A DNA stretch of 64,000 nt from Polytrichum commune (GCA_950295325.1 OX485809.1:8184001-8248000), one strand, 5' to 3'; counted from the first letter of the stretch, positions 27,538 through 40,861 are shown. Notes: generated by a model not told the origin, from the letters alone. Numbers and translations: made by a program.

Positions 27538-28786
27538 CTTGGGGCGATCACACCCCCTTATGTTTTGTAGCCACGTGCAATCATGGGGGGTATTTAACTG
27601 GGGGATATCTGTGCACCTCTCAATAATTTTCCCCTCCTTATTAGTAGATAAAACGCTACTTTGACGTATTGTTTAACACCATGTATTTGGTTGTAATTGT
27701 TTAGAGAGGTTTATTTTTTATTTTTTTTAAATTAAATAAATTGTACACAATCATTACTATAATTTGTGTCCATGAAGTGGTACTCACCTTTAAAGTGCTT
27801 ACGTTTACATGCAAAATCTTCAACCTCCTTGTAGTGGGCACGGATCACGACAACCTTATCCTCAAGGTCATGAAGGGAATCAAGATTGGTTGCCACTCTA
27901 CAACACTCATCTAGATTCTAATACTGGAATTCTAACTTTAAAACCTTCTTTTCTTCTAGGCGCACTCTTAGGTCAACTAAGGATTTTCCATCCTCCCCCT
28001 TCATAGTTCCAATTCACTTTGGAGATGCTCCTTTATCAGTGAGTGTATACACCTTAATCTTCTTCATTCCCATGCCAAACTGTAACCCTAAATTCAGACC
28101 TTGCAAGACCATACCCAAAACCCCAAAAATAACTCGTAATCACAAAACCAACAAAGAATAGAACCAAAAAAGCTATCCCCTAAACCAAATGCACACAAAA
28201 AACATTGCAAAGGAAGTGGCCACTCTGCACCACCAATGTGCATGAAAGAAACCCTAGAAAATGCTCAAAGAAAATGTGAGCTCGTTGATTGAAAATTGAG
28301 GTTGTGACAAAATTAAAACTGATCGCAGGAAGCAGTTGAAGGTGACGATGGAGGTTGTCAAGTTCTAAACATCCCAACGAGGTCCCACATGTTCAGTACC
28401 GTTGCAAAACCCAACAGTCGTTGAGCAGCGCCATCACATTCCTTCCCCCAAAAAAATTCCACGATATTTCCCTCCATACAACGCACTTGATTCAAATTTG
28501 GACAGAAACTACACACTTCTTCATCCAAGTAGTCAAACCCATAATTATTTCATTGATCCTACTTCATATTTTAAGGGGGATCCTATGTCTATGACCCTAT
28601 TTTTTCTACTAATTACTAAAATAAAGGAATTATCCACCACCCTATTTTACATATAACCATGTAGAGGACATATTTCCAATGCTATGGTAGATGTAACAAA
28701 ATTATAAATTTTACCCTAAATGAATTAAATTGGCCATTTTTATATCTCATAAGGTTTTCAAAAATTCCGATAGTCACCTCCCTGAG
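27538..28786 (+). mobile_element. CTCGGGG-family element, copy 2 (1249 bp)
   Basis: It starts CTTGGGGCGATCACAC and ends GTCACCTCCCTGAG. Flanks are GGTGAGTA and GGTAAGTA (7 of 8 match). It is inverted relative to copy 1, so the ends of the two copies form a 230-bp inverted repeat about 3.4 kb apart. The inside has no intact ORF. Confidence 0.75.
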
Positions 28787-31719
28787 GGTAAGTATTGAAC
28801 GCTTATTAGTGTTTAGCATCAAGGGTCAAATCTTCTTTCTCCAAATATCATTCTATTCTTCGCAAACAATAGTCTTGCAAAACTACCTTTCAATTCTTGC
28901 CAAAGGTTAGGGTTTAGGGTTTAGGGTTAAGAAGAAAGAAATACAAAGATGGCCACAATATATCAACTAGAATGGCCTTTTTAAGCCCTCTTTGGGCCAG
29001 CCAAACACTTCAACATTCACATACGATGTATTTATGACGTTGAGACCATCCGATGCTTGCAATCAATATTTGGTACAAATTTCTCAAAAATTGACACCAT
29101 GACTTTTTCTCAAAGCTTTTACATCTTGGATATAAAATTCACATTCATTCATAGTATCTCAATCAAGAGACATAATGCAAACACCATACTAGCTGTGTGC
29201 AAATTTGGGATAAGTAACTGTTTTGGAATCGAGGATTCACCTCTCTTCCCCAATACTTACTTTATGAGATCACCACATACACATCGATGCTCCTCAAATG
29301 TCAACAAGTAATTGGAATGATATCATAGACAATAGTTACAACATATAAAAAATCTTCATTGTTGGTTCACGTCCACCAAGACTATAATTTTAAAATCATA
29401 AATTTGTCAGATGTTTGGCATAGAAGGCAAAATAGAATCCGAAGTCAAGGATTCAATCCCTGATAATTATTGGAATGATATCATAGACAATCAATCCTTG
29501 TTGGCCGAGCAAAGTAATTCATAACCAAAGTTTAATTAGGAGTAAAGTTGGGGCAAAAGAAAATACCATCTAGTACACTCACCTCGAGATAATGAAACTA
29601 TTCAAACACTAAGCAATTGACTTACAATTAGGTATAACACACAAGAAAATCAAACTCGGTTTGAAATTCAATTCCAGTTACTTGCAAAAGTTAGAATATT
29701 TAGTAGAGCTATGGTGTCGCAAGAGGTATGTTCTGAGCCCATCTTGTTGCATAGAATGACTTTAAGGCTCAGAAACACGACAAATAACCTTCCAACTTAG
29801 AGTTGAAGAATCTCTCCTCCTATCTCAAAATTTTGATTACAAAACATTTGCTTTGTTCTTTTTCTCAAAGGAAAAACTGAAAATTAAATTACATGATATC
29901 CGACAATTTAGATTTCACTATAAATGAGAGTTCAAAAAGACTATTGTATGAATCCTAATCTTGGCAGAAACTTCATACAAAGCAAGCCATCAACCCAAAC
30001 AAAGGAATTACTCCTTGACAATATCTCCACTTAGCCTTCAACGGATAAAACTCACTAAAATTTTGATAAGACAATCAATAAGGCTAGAACAACCCACAAA
30101 ATTCCTACGATATGCTCCCATGATGGTTTTGGATCATCTTACCAATAAAATTTTGAGCCCTTGCAACATTTGCATATGGATTTCCATTAAGACATGCTTG
30201 GTGTGTTGGAATCCTATGTACATTGCTAACAAATAAGAAATTAAAATATGATAGAACTATATTTTTGTCAAAATGGTGGGTGGCACAACCTTTGCCATTA
30301 GTGTGCATCACATCAGGCCACTTGTCATGAGTGTAACTTCATCAGTTTATGAGTCATACCAAGTCACACATCATGCCACTTGTAGTTTTGTTGATATGAT
30401 ATTATTCTACCATCTTCTACAAACATTTGATAATTGATTTGGTACACTCACTAAAAGCATATGAGACACATCTGACACATCCTACGTTGATGACAATTGC
30501 AATGTGGCATTGAAATTTTTGTAGGTATGTCATTGTGGTATATTTACAAATTCTTTCTCGATGCATGATGTGTTGCCCAAGTCTCATATGCTTGTAGTGA
30601 CTCTCTTTATCATAAATTTTTATCTTAAAGTCCGCACTATTTGATATAATTGGTACATAGCATGTTTTTCCATTCACATACACCATCCACATGACTTCTT
30701 AACACTAAATTGAACCATAGTGATCTACTTCATTGCATTTCAATCATATTAGTTGCACTACCAATATATGAGTCCTAGGCAACCGTACTATGTCAATGAC
30801 AAAACAATTTAAATCTACCATTTTGATAGGTTTGCAGATTCTCTAGTGACATAGGGCAAATTTTGAGCAACACATGTCCATTGCTTGTAGTGTTGTATAT
30901 GTCACATAGATTGTCTTTGTTTCAATGAGCTAGAAGAAGTTACACCCTAAACTCCGTAATATGAACCCCTATAATGTCAATCGCTCTTTAATGTCCCGAA
31001 ACCCTAGGGAACCGATGTATTAGTCCAAATCTCACTCTTTATTGTCACATTTATCTCCCTTATGTAACATGTTTTGTCATTAATGCAAACCACCAAAGAA
31101 GTCAACCCACATGTGTGCACTTTTTGAACTAGATCATCAACATCTTGCAGAAGCTGTGGAACATTATGTTTTTGGTGGTCTTCGATGACAAACTCTAGAG
31201 ACTAAGTGGTTTGGTTGCATCAATTTTTTCCTAAGTTGGTTGCAGTTAGTAACAACATATACATTCCGAAAGAACATAGTGGATGCAAATTGGTACCCGA
31301 ATTTTAGGTGATATAGTGTTTTGCTACTATGAGGTACTCTCCTACCAATAAAGCCATGGAAAACATTTTTAATGGCTTTTGATATATATTGAAGGCTAAG
31401 TATATTATTAGACAATGGAAGAACTTGGTGGCTTTAATTTAGATGTGCAATGTTTCTAAGATGCTCTTAAGCTTTTTGCAATTGTGTTGACCAAGGCTAA
31501 GTACAACATCAGATAGTGTAACTTTACTCGTACTAACTAGGGAGTGCACTTTCACATACAAAGACTTATTTCTTGTTGATTATAAGGAGGATGAAATCTA
31601 AGTTTTTCTAGCAACATTCAGATTGTCCACTAAGTAGAACAGGTAGCATCAATCGTTGCCTTGGCTGATTGCAATGATAGCCTTAGAGATAATTTCAAAT
31701 AACATAGGGAATGTAGATA
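28787..31719. other. AT-rich intergenic DNA with telomere-like repeats
   Basis: Three TTTAGGG-type units lie at 28905-28928, the plant telomere motif in interstitial form. The sequence otherwise holds only short random ORFs. Confidence 0.45.
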
Positions 31720-32190
31720 CTCGGGGTGATCACAAACCCCTTACATTTCGCAACCACGTGCAATAATGGGGTATTTAACAGGGGTATATTTAATGAAGGA
31801 ATATTTATGCACCTCTCAATAATTTTTCTCTCCCTATTTGTAGATAAAAGGCTACTTTGACATAATTTTTAGCACCCTATATGTATTTTTAATTGTTTAG
31901 AGAGGCTAATTTTTGGCACATTTTTTTTTATATAAATCATACAAGTAGCAAATAGTGGGCGGAATACTATAACATTGCAAAACCGACTATGTGAGCAATA
32001 AACATTCCATATCATTCAAATTGTCATTTGGTTTCAATTAGAAATACCAATCCTAAACCATTCAAAGTACCATTCAAAATACAACCAAGAGCACTTGGAT
32101 ACTAGTTAAAAGATTACCCTAAACGAATTATATTGACCCCTTTTTTCTTAATCTCACATAGTTTTCTAAAATTCTGATAGTCACCCCGAG
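31720..32190 (+). mobile_element. CTCGGGG-family element, copy 3 (471 bp)
   Basis: It has a perfect 8-bp duplication TGTAGATA (31712-31719 and 32191-32198) and inverted ends CTCGGGGTGA and TCACCCCGAG. It is internally deleted relative to copies 1 and 2 and non-coding. It is the clearest short form of the family. Confidence 0.85.
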
Positions 32191-32602
32191 TGTAGATAGC
32201 TAATCAAATTTCAAGTGAAATAGATGATGGATGGACGGAGAATGTCTTGTTGTCTCATCGGGATGTAGGCATTGTTGATGATATCATTGCTGTTGAGATC
32301 TCGGAGAGTAATCCCCTTCTACAACTTTTAGGGGCCTCAAGCGGTATAGAACGAAACCCCTGTGAGGATTACGGTCAAGGGTTGAATGACTACAAGGAGA
32401 GCGTGAACTTTAAGTTTTTTTTCTTTTGAAAAGGTGTAAATTGTTCACTAGGTAGTTCAGTAGCATCAACCGTACCCCGGTCGATTGCAATCGCTAGCAT
32501 CACACATAACTTGAAAGAACCAAGTTGATGTAGATAGCTGACCGAATTAGGTATAGATGCCATATCGTTACCATGTTGTTCTACTACTCATAAAGCTATA
32601 TT

Positions 32603-32825
32603 ATCCTAGAAAGTTTGAGCTTTGCATATGTGTACAACTTTGAGAGATTATCCATGTTCCGTGTATCAAATCACCAATTCCAACATTGCATTTTGTGTTG
32701 TTCCATAATGTCACATGCTACACTAATTCACCATTTCACGCACCCATGTACACACTACAAAACTCCATATTATCACGTGCACTTTGGTTGCCACAGGTGT
32801 GATACTACGGAGTTTAGATCGTACG
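32603..32825 (+). repeat. Dispersed repeat of about 220 bp, copy 1
   Basis: It is matched at 50145-50355 (same strand) and 43265-43490 (opposite strand). Landmarks are TTTGCATATGTGT, GAGATTATCCATG, CATAATGTCACATGCTACAC and CACGTGCACTTTGGTTGCCA. Non-coding, class unknown. Confidence 0.65.
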
Positions 32826-32847
32826 CATCTATCTTAGCCCTAGGCCT

Positions 32848-32883
32848 ACAACAACAACAACAACAACAACAACCACCACCACC
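32848..32883 (+). repeat. CAA/CCA microsatellite
   Basis: Eight or nine CAA units followed by CCA units. Confidence 0.85.
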
Positions 32884-33569
32884 TACTTGTTATTTGTGAC
32901 TTTCCGGCCGCAATTCCAAAAGTTTGCAAGTGGCAACTTCCGGTAATAGAATAATGTCTACCACTACTCTCTCTTCCAATTGCCAACTTTTAGAGTTGCG
33001 GCGGAAAAATGTCAACTATGCGAATCCTTGGTGATAGTTACTAGGAAAAGCGGGTGATCCATGCATGTGTTGCAACAATCATCATTCCTTCTACGGATCC
33101 ATTCTCAATGGCTGACTGACTTCTGCCTTATAGAACAGGACCAAAGGCTGTGACTGCTTCGATCATCATTCATATATAGTATAACTTGATACTACATTGC
33201 ACCCTCGATTTCTTGAAAAAGCAGTGGCAACCTCTCCCAAAGTCGGATGAACATTAACTAGTGTTGTGTCGAAAGGGCCCTAGAAGCGGAGGGGAGGGGA
33301 GGGTGGCAAAGTGATTATGTTGGATCGTGTCAAAAGTTTGATCTTTCCATGTGATTACAAGTTACACCTAAAAGGGCCTAAAGATTCTTGCGGTTCTTGT
33401 GACCTACCTATAGCTTCTTTGTACCCTAACAAAAAAATCATGGAGCCTTCCCCGTAGAGGCTACGACACATCGGGCAAGAGCAACTTAGTTATTTATAAG
33501 TTTTGACATCTTTTGCTAGTGAAAATGGTCGAATTGCTCATAACTTGTTAATTTTGAACATGCCCTCAT

Positions 33570-36500
33570 TCCAAGGCAGTCGTCACATAATATGTAAGCA
33601 TGACATCTCCCTCCCCTTCCCATCACCCATGCAGAAATTCACACAATAACAACCATCCCACCTAACATCATACAATACAATCCATCCCACCTAACACCAC
33701 ACAATACAATACATCAGGTCAAAATATCTACACCAATTAGAAAACCAATACACCACCATACTAAGCATACACGACCAACCCTTAAAACCCACAAGTACCC
33801 AACACAATCACAACCAACATATAGTACCAAACTACAAGCATTCAGAAAGCAACCACCCAACACAACCCCTACCAAAAAACTTCTACAATATCCACCCCCT
33901 TAAATTCAAACCCCAACAATGCATATACACGGATGGATCATTTACCCCCCCCCCCCTCCCGACGAAAATGGCATAGGCGACACAGCTGGATCAAGCATCT
34001 ATTGCCCCGCCAGTCACCTTCCGATTGCGGAGAGACTCCCATGCCTACCCAACATCCTTAAAGCTGAACTGAACGCCATCCTAATAGCAATCCAAGGTCC
34101 ACAACACCATACGCAAGATACACACATCTTTACATATAGCCTTAATAGTATATACCTAATACATAACCACATATATACAACACCCATCATCCCAACATAA
34201 CCACCTAGATAAATTACTCATTGCCGCTATAGTCAATCACATAACATGGTCCACACACAAAATCACAATTCAAAAAGTCAGAGCACACATGGGCATAAAA
34301 GGCAATGACATCGCGGATTGACTGGCCAATAATGGAGCCCTCTTAGACAAACCTGCCAACACCCCTAGGATACATACGGCCCACACTACACCATATTGGC
34401 TCAATGGAGTCCCCACATGTACCCACACGGGTGCTATACGTAACCTACACACATACATTAGTAAGGAACACATGAACCAAGAACTAAGTTTGGCCCAATC
34501 CAAATTCACATACATAGATAAATGGACATCCAACGACCAAACCAACCACAAACTCTCCAACCAATTTCGGAAAACCCTTGAGACCATAGGCGCCCAAATT
34601 ACACAAACTCTAAAATTCTGATATGCCCAATATATGGGTAACCACTGTAAAAATATCTTTTGGCCTAACTTATACCCAAACCCAAATTGTAGAATATGCC
34701 CCAACAATACCATAGACACATAGGCACACCTACTTTCTACATGCTCAAAACCCCACATAAAGGGCATGCGTATAGCACGCCATAATAAAGTAGTTCACCA
34801 AATCGCACATACACTACAATCAAATAAACATACAAGATACTACACACTCATAAATGTAGGCAATCAAAACTCTAGACCACAAGACAACACATTCCCACGA
34901 TGGCTACTTCAATGCACATGCCTAGCCAGACTTAGACCAGACAAACTATGCATACTAAGGGCCCCCACAAATAGCCAACCCCCTGTGAGCCAAAATTTTG
35001 GCCAATTAGTTTAACTATAGGCACATAGTTGAGTCTTGGATGAAGTTCATCCAAACGGATGAAAATAGTTGAACCATTGGCTAGGGTAGTTATAACCATA
35101 GGCACGGCCTTAGGAGGCCTTAGACGGTTGATAACTATCGTCTTCCCCCACCAAGCTAAGAGGGCTGGCGAGGGAGAAGTAGACAGACAATCTTCGATTA
35201 TTGTTGAGCGCAGAGAAAGAACTATAGGCTAATCTCCCTCAGCGTCGTAAGCGGGCGAGGTTAATTGTTAAACTATTTTCTAAGTGAATTTAGTGATCAC
35301 CGCAGTGATTGCGGGACATTGGTTGCTACTGAAGATATTTTTATTTGGATTTTGAGTTATTGAATGACCGGAGTGGGTCGAACTAAGTGATGTGGTTTGT
35401 GAACTATTGTCTATTATTGAAGTCGCCATTGATTGAGTGAGAGATTGAGAGTGTAGTCGAGCAAGTCAGAGTGTACATTTGAAGCAGTCAAGCGAATGAG
35501 AAATAATAAATTATTGTTAGTATTGTGATCGCAATCAATTGAGACCTAAATTGTGAATGGAATCAAGTAAGCTCCGCTTGCAGAGAGCAATGTGATATTG
35601 AGAGAGAGAGGGAATTGATTTACCTCAAAGTGAGAGAGTTGTGAACCCGAAAGAGGAGTAAGATATGGGGAAATGCATGAGAGTCGAGCGATCAAAAATG
35701 TATAAAGAATCTAAGAGTTAATTGGAAGGACATAGACTATAGTCATAAGGAGATTGAGTTTGGTGAAACTATCGTCTATGGAATAGGAACCTCTACAAGT
35801 TCCGAGTTTGAGAGAAGTAGATACAGAGGGAGGTAGCCGAAACAGAGAAATAAAAACCGTTGACGCATCAAGTAATATAAGAACCTCTACGCAGTAAAGG
35901 ATTATAGTGGAACTATCACCTGTCAGTGCCTTAAGAGGAGTTATCCCGAGCGACAAAGAATGAGAAAGTAGAACCATCGTCTGGTGAGATAATTGTTGAA
36001 TGAAGAACATTGTGGAGCGACAACAAAAGTAACCTAGAGAGAGACACACACCGAGAAGCCAAGGGTTGTCTAGGAAGGGAAGCCACTTGAAGGGATAAAA
36101 CCTGGGAAAGGCAACAGTCGTGTAAGAAAGTTGAAAGGCCAAGTATTAGTCACTGAAGTGACACGTTAGCCTATAGTTGAGCATGTGAGAGGCCATATTA
36201 AGAGAAGCAAATAGATCACCGAATGTGAATATAGTTAAAATGATAACTTTAAGCTAATAAGGTTATAATTTGAAGAGTGAATTTAATGAGAGGATCCCAA
36301 TCAACTGAAGTGATGAGAAATCACTTTTGATCAGTTGATTAGTGGGGATTTGAGGAGTTAGGGTTATTGAGAATAAGTCTAAGATAGGATGAACTTTGGA
36401 TTATCAATGAGATTCAAGCATAAGTTGTCCTAGTCTTAAGTTGAGTTGTAAATTGATACTTAGTCAAGGGACTTGATCTTTGAGTATGAAATGCAATTTG

Positions 36501-37390
36501 ACACGATCAACTATTGTCTTGTGTGTTACCTTGGTTGTTGTTGTTGCAGGTTGTGCAAGGCAATCAAGACTATAGCTTGGCCTTGATGTTCGTTGTTAGT
36601 TGCATAAGTTATGAGTAATGATTAAATATGAAATTAAGGAATAAACAATTTGTCATGTATTGGAATTAACATTGACCAAGTAATGAAGGAATTGTTGTGA
36701 TTTGAAGATGCATTGGCCAATGGTTACCAAAGACAATTGTGGTACTCAAAGACTATTGTTCTCTCTTGACTATTGTCATACAAAATCTCATGGCGAGATG
36801 GAAATTACAGCTTACTAACACACATACCCCACTAACTGAGAAACATTGAGAGGAAAACCAAGAAAGAAAAGGAGAGCAAAAGACTTACCAGTCATGATTT
36901 AGAGTGAATATAGCAACCTTTTGGTCTAATTGATGAACTACGAAGTGACAAATGCATGTAATAGACACTAGTAAAACCTTCCTTGAGAGTCTGTACCCTG
37001 GGTTTTGGGTTATTTAAATGATTGCAAAAACTTACTACACCCCCCCTCCCTAACGCCAATCTCACCAAATATCATACAATTCATTGAATTCACATATTGC
37101 CACGACAAATTCCCAAATACCATACACATTGGAAAAACCGCTAAATATAACCCACTCATACAAACACTTAGAACAACTTGTTGGCAAGTCAAACCTCTCA
37201 TCACCATCACAACATGTGTTAGAGGGGTTATTCACGAACAACCAATTTAAAAATTAGAAGAAAAAAAACTCAAAATACCCAAAAACGAGATCAAGAGACT
37301 TATGGAACATTTACACCAAATTGCCATTAAATACCTCACATACCTAATACTAAACAAAAGGAAGCTAGACAACAAACAACCCCCGTAGAT
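33570..37390 (+). pseudogene. Decayed LINE: RNase H and C-terminal zinc-knuckle region, interrupted
   Basis: RNase H motifs of a non-LTR retrotransposon can be read on the plus strand across frames. They are IYTDGSF at about 33921, then (past a 12-base C run at 33945-33956 that shifts the frame) KAELNAIL, FTYSLNSIYLIHNH with the aspartate lost, and KVRAHMGIKGNDIAD followed by a stop. A terminal CxxC...HLLxxC segment with RHNKVVHQI follows near 34700-34800. The sequence FIEFTYCHDKFPN at about 37080-37120 continues the same protein, so about 2 kb (roughly 35005-37020) of foreign DNA splits it. The plus strand is A- and C-rich throughout. No reverse transcriptase is visible, so the copy is 5'-truncated. 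The long minus-strand ORF here is a shadow. Confidence 0.7.
35005..37020. mobile_element. Unidentified insertion of about 2 kb inside the LINE remnant
   Basis: This block has a different base composition from the LINE on both sides (G- and A-rich against C- and A-rich) and repeats the theme GGAACTATCxxCT and GAACCATCGTCTGGTG several times. A 143-codon minus-strand ORF (35711-36142) has no known motif. Ends are approximate and no target duplication was found. Confidence 0.5.
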
Positions 37391-37670
37391 CCCCCCCTAG
37401 ATGTTAGGCATCGCAATCTTTCTTGAAAACTAAAGGAGCCCACCTTCCGAGAGAGAGGAAGTACTCTTACGGTGACGTTTGATCAAACATGAATACGGTA
37501 TAGAGGAACAGGCTCCCATTCATGCCGGTGTATAAATCAAACCCGACGTTACTTTCATTTTATTTTAAGCATGCCATGTGTTGGGGGGAAAAGAAACCCT
37601 AAACTGCAATTCAAGGGTTGCTTGCATAAGGGGGAAATCATCCAACTCTCGCTGACAACCCCTTTGAGGG

Positions 37671-38255
37671 CCGGCTTACACCATTGACCATGAAGTCGGA
37701 CCGTGGAAGATGGCATTTTCCCATGGTCCGACTTTCATGGTCCAACTTCTATGGGTTGATTTCTTAAAAAATCAATTTATAAAGCCTTGGGGCCCCTCAC
37801 TAGGTATAAACCAAACGTAGACCAAGAGGAATGACAATGCACCAAAATTTGAATGTGCTGGATTTTTTAAAACATATGCCCAAAAAGGGCAGTTTTGAGA
37901 AGAAGAAAAAAAATCAAGTTTGACCATTCTTTTTCCTTCTCTTTGTCTTCATCTTCTTGACCCCCAAAAAAGAACTCATCAAAAAACTTGTTATAATAAC
38001 ATTTCTTTACCATAGGCCCCTGCCTTTTTCTACCAAAGCACCTTTTTTGCCTCTCCCACACAAAACTCGTTGGAGGATAACAATAAATAATGTAGGCCTT
38101 AAAATGTGTCTTTTGAGGACCTCGAACTCCATGGTTACTCTGACACTTTTTTTTCCTTAGTGTAAACCAAAGTGATCCCGGGACAAGTTCAACAGCCAAT
38201 CACAAATTTTACAAAGCCTTGGGATGACTTCATGGTTCATGGTATAAACAACCCC
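37671..38255 (+). mobile_element. TIR element (GACCATGAAGTC family), copy 1
   Basis: It is matched in inverted orientation by 54309-54941. Ends are inverted repeats around ACCATTGACCATGAAGTC on the left and GACTTCATGGTTCATGGT on the right. The left end also folds back on itself (GGACCGTGG with CCATGGTCC). Inside lies an AG- and CT-rich stretch that yields an ORF of biased composition. Non-coding, superfamily unknown. Confidence 0.6.
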
Positions 38256-39009
38256 CATGAGTTGCCAAGCAACATTCGGGCTCTGACCCCTCGCATCGAA
38301 TGGGTATGGCCTTAGCCAACGTGGTGGTGAGGGCTGGACCCGGTATTTCTTCGATGGGCAGGCTGCCTATCCCCAAAAACATTCCGGTGCCCGTTAATCT
38401 CAGAGGCTGGTTTTCAAGTTCATACCAATGAACGGGTAGTGCCGGCAATTAGTTACGAGCTAGCCGGTTGATTTTGAGAATTTCCGAATGCAATTGGAAA
38501 GTTTAGGAAGGGGTTCCGGAAGAAAATAAAGGTTTACGGAAATGGGCCGATTAGAAAAATAAAATGCCGGCATTTCGGCAAGCTGCCCTAGAGTATCCAC
38601 ATCAAATTGCCGATTGAGAAATTTATTTCACGGCGGGCAGCCGACCAAATATATATATTTTAGGTAAGGTTTTCAATACTATGCATAGTTGGAGACTATG
38701 CTTTGTTGGCTTGTGGTTTAGGGCTCCCCTTGCTTCCCTAAACCAGCTTTGACTCCGTAGTAGTGGAGGTTCCATTTCCGTTGTCGGTTTCACAAACAAG
38801 CACCCTGGACCCTAAATTTGTTGTTACTTCTGTGAGAGAGTTGTTGTGTCGTTGTAGTACCTGCAAGCCTGTGTGAGTTGTGAAATCTGTGAGTTGTGAA
38901 ACCTTTGAGCGGAGAAATCTGTGAGTGGAGAAATATCTGTTAGCCGGAGAATACTGAGAGTCGGCCTCTGTGAGCCGGCGAAGTCTGTGCTACGAAGAAA
39001 AATGCCGGA

Positions 39010-39324
39010 ATCAAACCCATAACCCTTGTCCTGAACCCACGAGGCATCCTTAAAGTGCAAAATTTGATCAAGACCAAAGTTAGAAATAGGTTGGGTAGTG
39101 GGAATCTCAATGCAGTGCTGCGAATTGCCTTGGAAGGGCCAGATGAAGAGGTAGATGACATAATTTGTGATGCTATCCCACTTTGGAAGAAAGACAGTAA
39201 GTACCGTTTTTTGTATGCTAATCCTTCTTCTTATTTAAATTCTCCTAATACAGTGAGTATGAGTGATGTGCCTTGTTCGTTTGGGGCAATTGATACTAAC
39301 GGCAATGGTACGCAAATCTCGTGA
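39010..39324 (+). pseudogene. Remnant of hAT-type transposase C-terminus
   Basis: The frame reads KTKVRNRLGSGNLNAVLRI, then EGPDEE, DAIPLWKK and KYRFLYANP. This resembles the end of the hAT dimerisation region (TERxFSxxKxIHTKxRNRLG...LNxLxRI...GP). There is no upstream catalytic part and no intact start, so it is a fragment. Identification is from family memory. Confidence 0.5.
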
Positions 39325-39386
39325 CTTTTCAATACTAACTAGCCTCCAAATAATACTTGGACCCTTTTGTGGTGCTTGTATTTTTC

Positions 39387-39922
39387 CAGCGACTCTATCT
39401 TGTGAGCGGCGAGCGGCGAGCGGTGAGCTTTTTGAAAAAAAAATTGATTTTTAAAAAAAAATCAAAATATTTGACTTAATTCTTACACCGAGTAGGACTC
39501 TTCGTATAGTTTCTTTACAAATATGACTAAAAGTAGATGGTACGTTTAACTGTGGATGGTGCCTATAACCGTGGAGTGGAAGAAATTATAAACTTTTGAA
39601 AAAACCATCCATAAAAAGAAACGGAAGAAAACGAAAAAAAAAATTAGAAAAAAACTTCTGAAATAATAGGGAACATAAAATAAGGGATAAGAATGTAAAT
39701 TAAAATTTTTAGTATTTATCCACGAAAACTCAAAAAAAGGAAATAGGACCTTGATTGATTTTTGTTAAATAATATGCAGATTTTATAGAATGAAACCATA
39801 AATTCTCCACGGTCATAGGGTCTATATCATACATTTCATTGAAAATTTTGAAGAATAAAAATTCAAATTTTCTGCTCACGGCTCACTGCTCACCGCTCAC
39901 CGCTCACAAGATAGCATTCCTG
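39387..39922. mobile_element. TIR element with GAGCGG-repeat ends (hAT-like)
   Basis: It is flanked by the direct repeat GTATTTTTC (39378-39386 and 39923-39931). Ends start CAG and share CTATCTTGTGAGCGG, followed on both sides by repeats of the unit GAGCGGC/GAGCGGT. CAG ends with an 8- or 9-bp duplication suit the hAT group. The inside is AT-rich and non-coding. Confidence 0.7.
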
Positions 39923-39931
39923 GTATTTTTC

Positions 39932-40075
39932 GAAGGCTAAATCCTTAGCCCTAATATGGTAGGGGCTTTGCCAGGTTCAAATCCTACTAAGGATACTATT
40001 TAGATGACAATAAATGGAGAGTGAATGCCCACATTGAATTAATCCACATTAATTCAAAAAAAATTGAATAAATGA
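39932..40075 (+). mobile_element. Possible tRNA-derived SINE fragment
   Basis: A good B box, GGTTCAAATCC, lies at 39974-39984. An A-box-like TAGCCCTAATATGG at 39946-39959 is imperfect. Short complementary arms (ATCCTTAG with CTAAGGAT) fit a tRNA-like head. The tail is AT-rich. Length and ends are uncertain. Confidence 0.35.
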
Positions 40076-40640
40076 TCATGACACATCCACCACCAAAATA
40101 TAAAACCGGCTACACTTCGGACCTTCCGGAAATTGCATAAATGAAAAAAAAAATTCCGGCTAATTGCCTAAACACATTAGGAAATGGGGGCTATCAACCG
40201 ATAAATTTTGCACTCTTTAGGCCACTTCCGGGTAAAATTTGTAAAATCCGAGCCACCTCCAGAAACCTCGGCAATTAGCCGGTTTCTCTACAGAAATCCC
40301 CGGACTGTGCCCACATAGAAGTACCCCTCCATAAAATGGGTGACATCACCCATTTTTTGGATGATGTCACCCGTTTCTCACCCATTTAAAAAACGGACCG
40401 GGACCGGCACATGGAACTTGGCCCTTATTGTTTTAGGGTTTGAGGAGGGTGAAGCTAATTTATATACATTTTAGGAGAAAGAAGAATCTTCGCTTTTGAT
40501 GATCATTACAAGCATATGAGTCCTAGGCAATCGACCAGTCACTGGAAACTTGTCTTATGTAATTGTAAATTTTACAAATATGGCATAGTGATAAATTTAC
40601 CATTTTTTTCATCGACGTGAAATGAGTACGTAGGACTCAA

Positions 40641-40860
40641 TGACCGGGAAGTTTTTGGGCATAGTTAGTCGGTCAAGATCCACATGATTCTAAATATGGC
40701 CGGTTACATGTTGACATCATCTTCCGGTTTTGCTTTCATCCATTTGAGGTATATTCTTCCATAGATACCTCTAAAACGATCGTTAATTCTCCCGAAGTCT
40801 CCAACTTCAACCGGTTATTTCTCAAACTCAACCGGTTCATCTGCAACTAACCGCCTCATA
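40641..40860 (-). mobile_element. CCGGTT-family element, copy C
   Basis: It aligns in reverse orientation with copy A in the GCP5 intron (ACTTCAACCGGTTATTTCTCAA and the next CTCAACCGGTTCATCTG in part). The end next to 40860 is cut short where MITE copy C begins. Confidence 0.6.
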
Positions 40861-40861
40861 T

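Noticed and set aside
24929-28786. A single 3.9-kb transposon bounded by 230-bp inverted repeats
   Set aside because: Each side has its own second end and its own 8-bp duplication, so these are two separate insertions in opposite orientation.
34270-34767. 165-codon minus-strand ORF
   Set aside because: It lies opposite the LINE RNase H and zinc-knuckle sequence and is a by-product of that strand's A- and C-rich composition.
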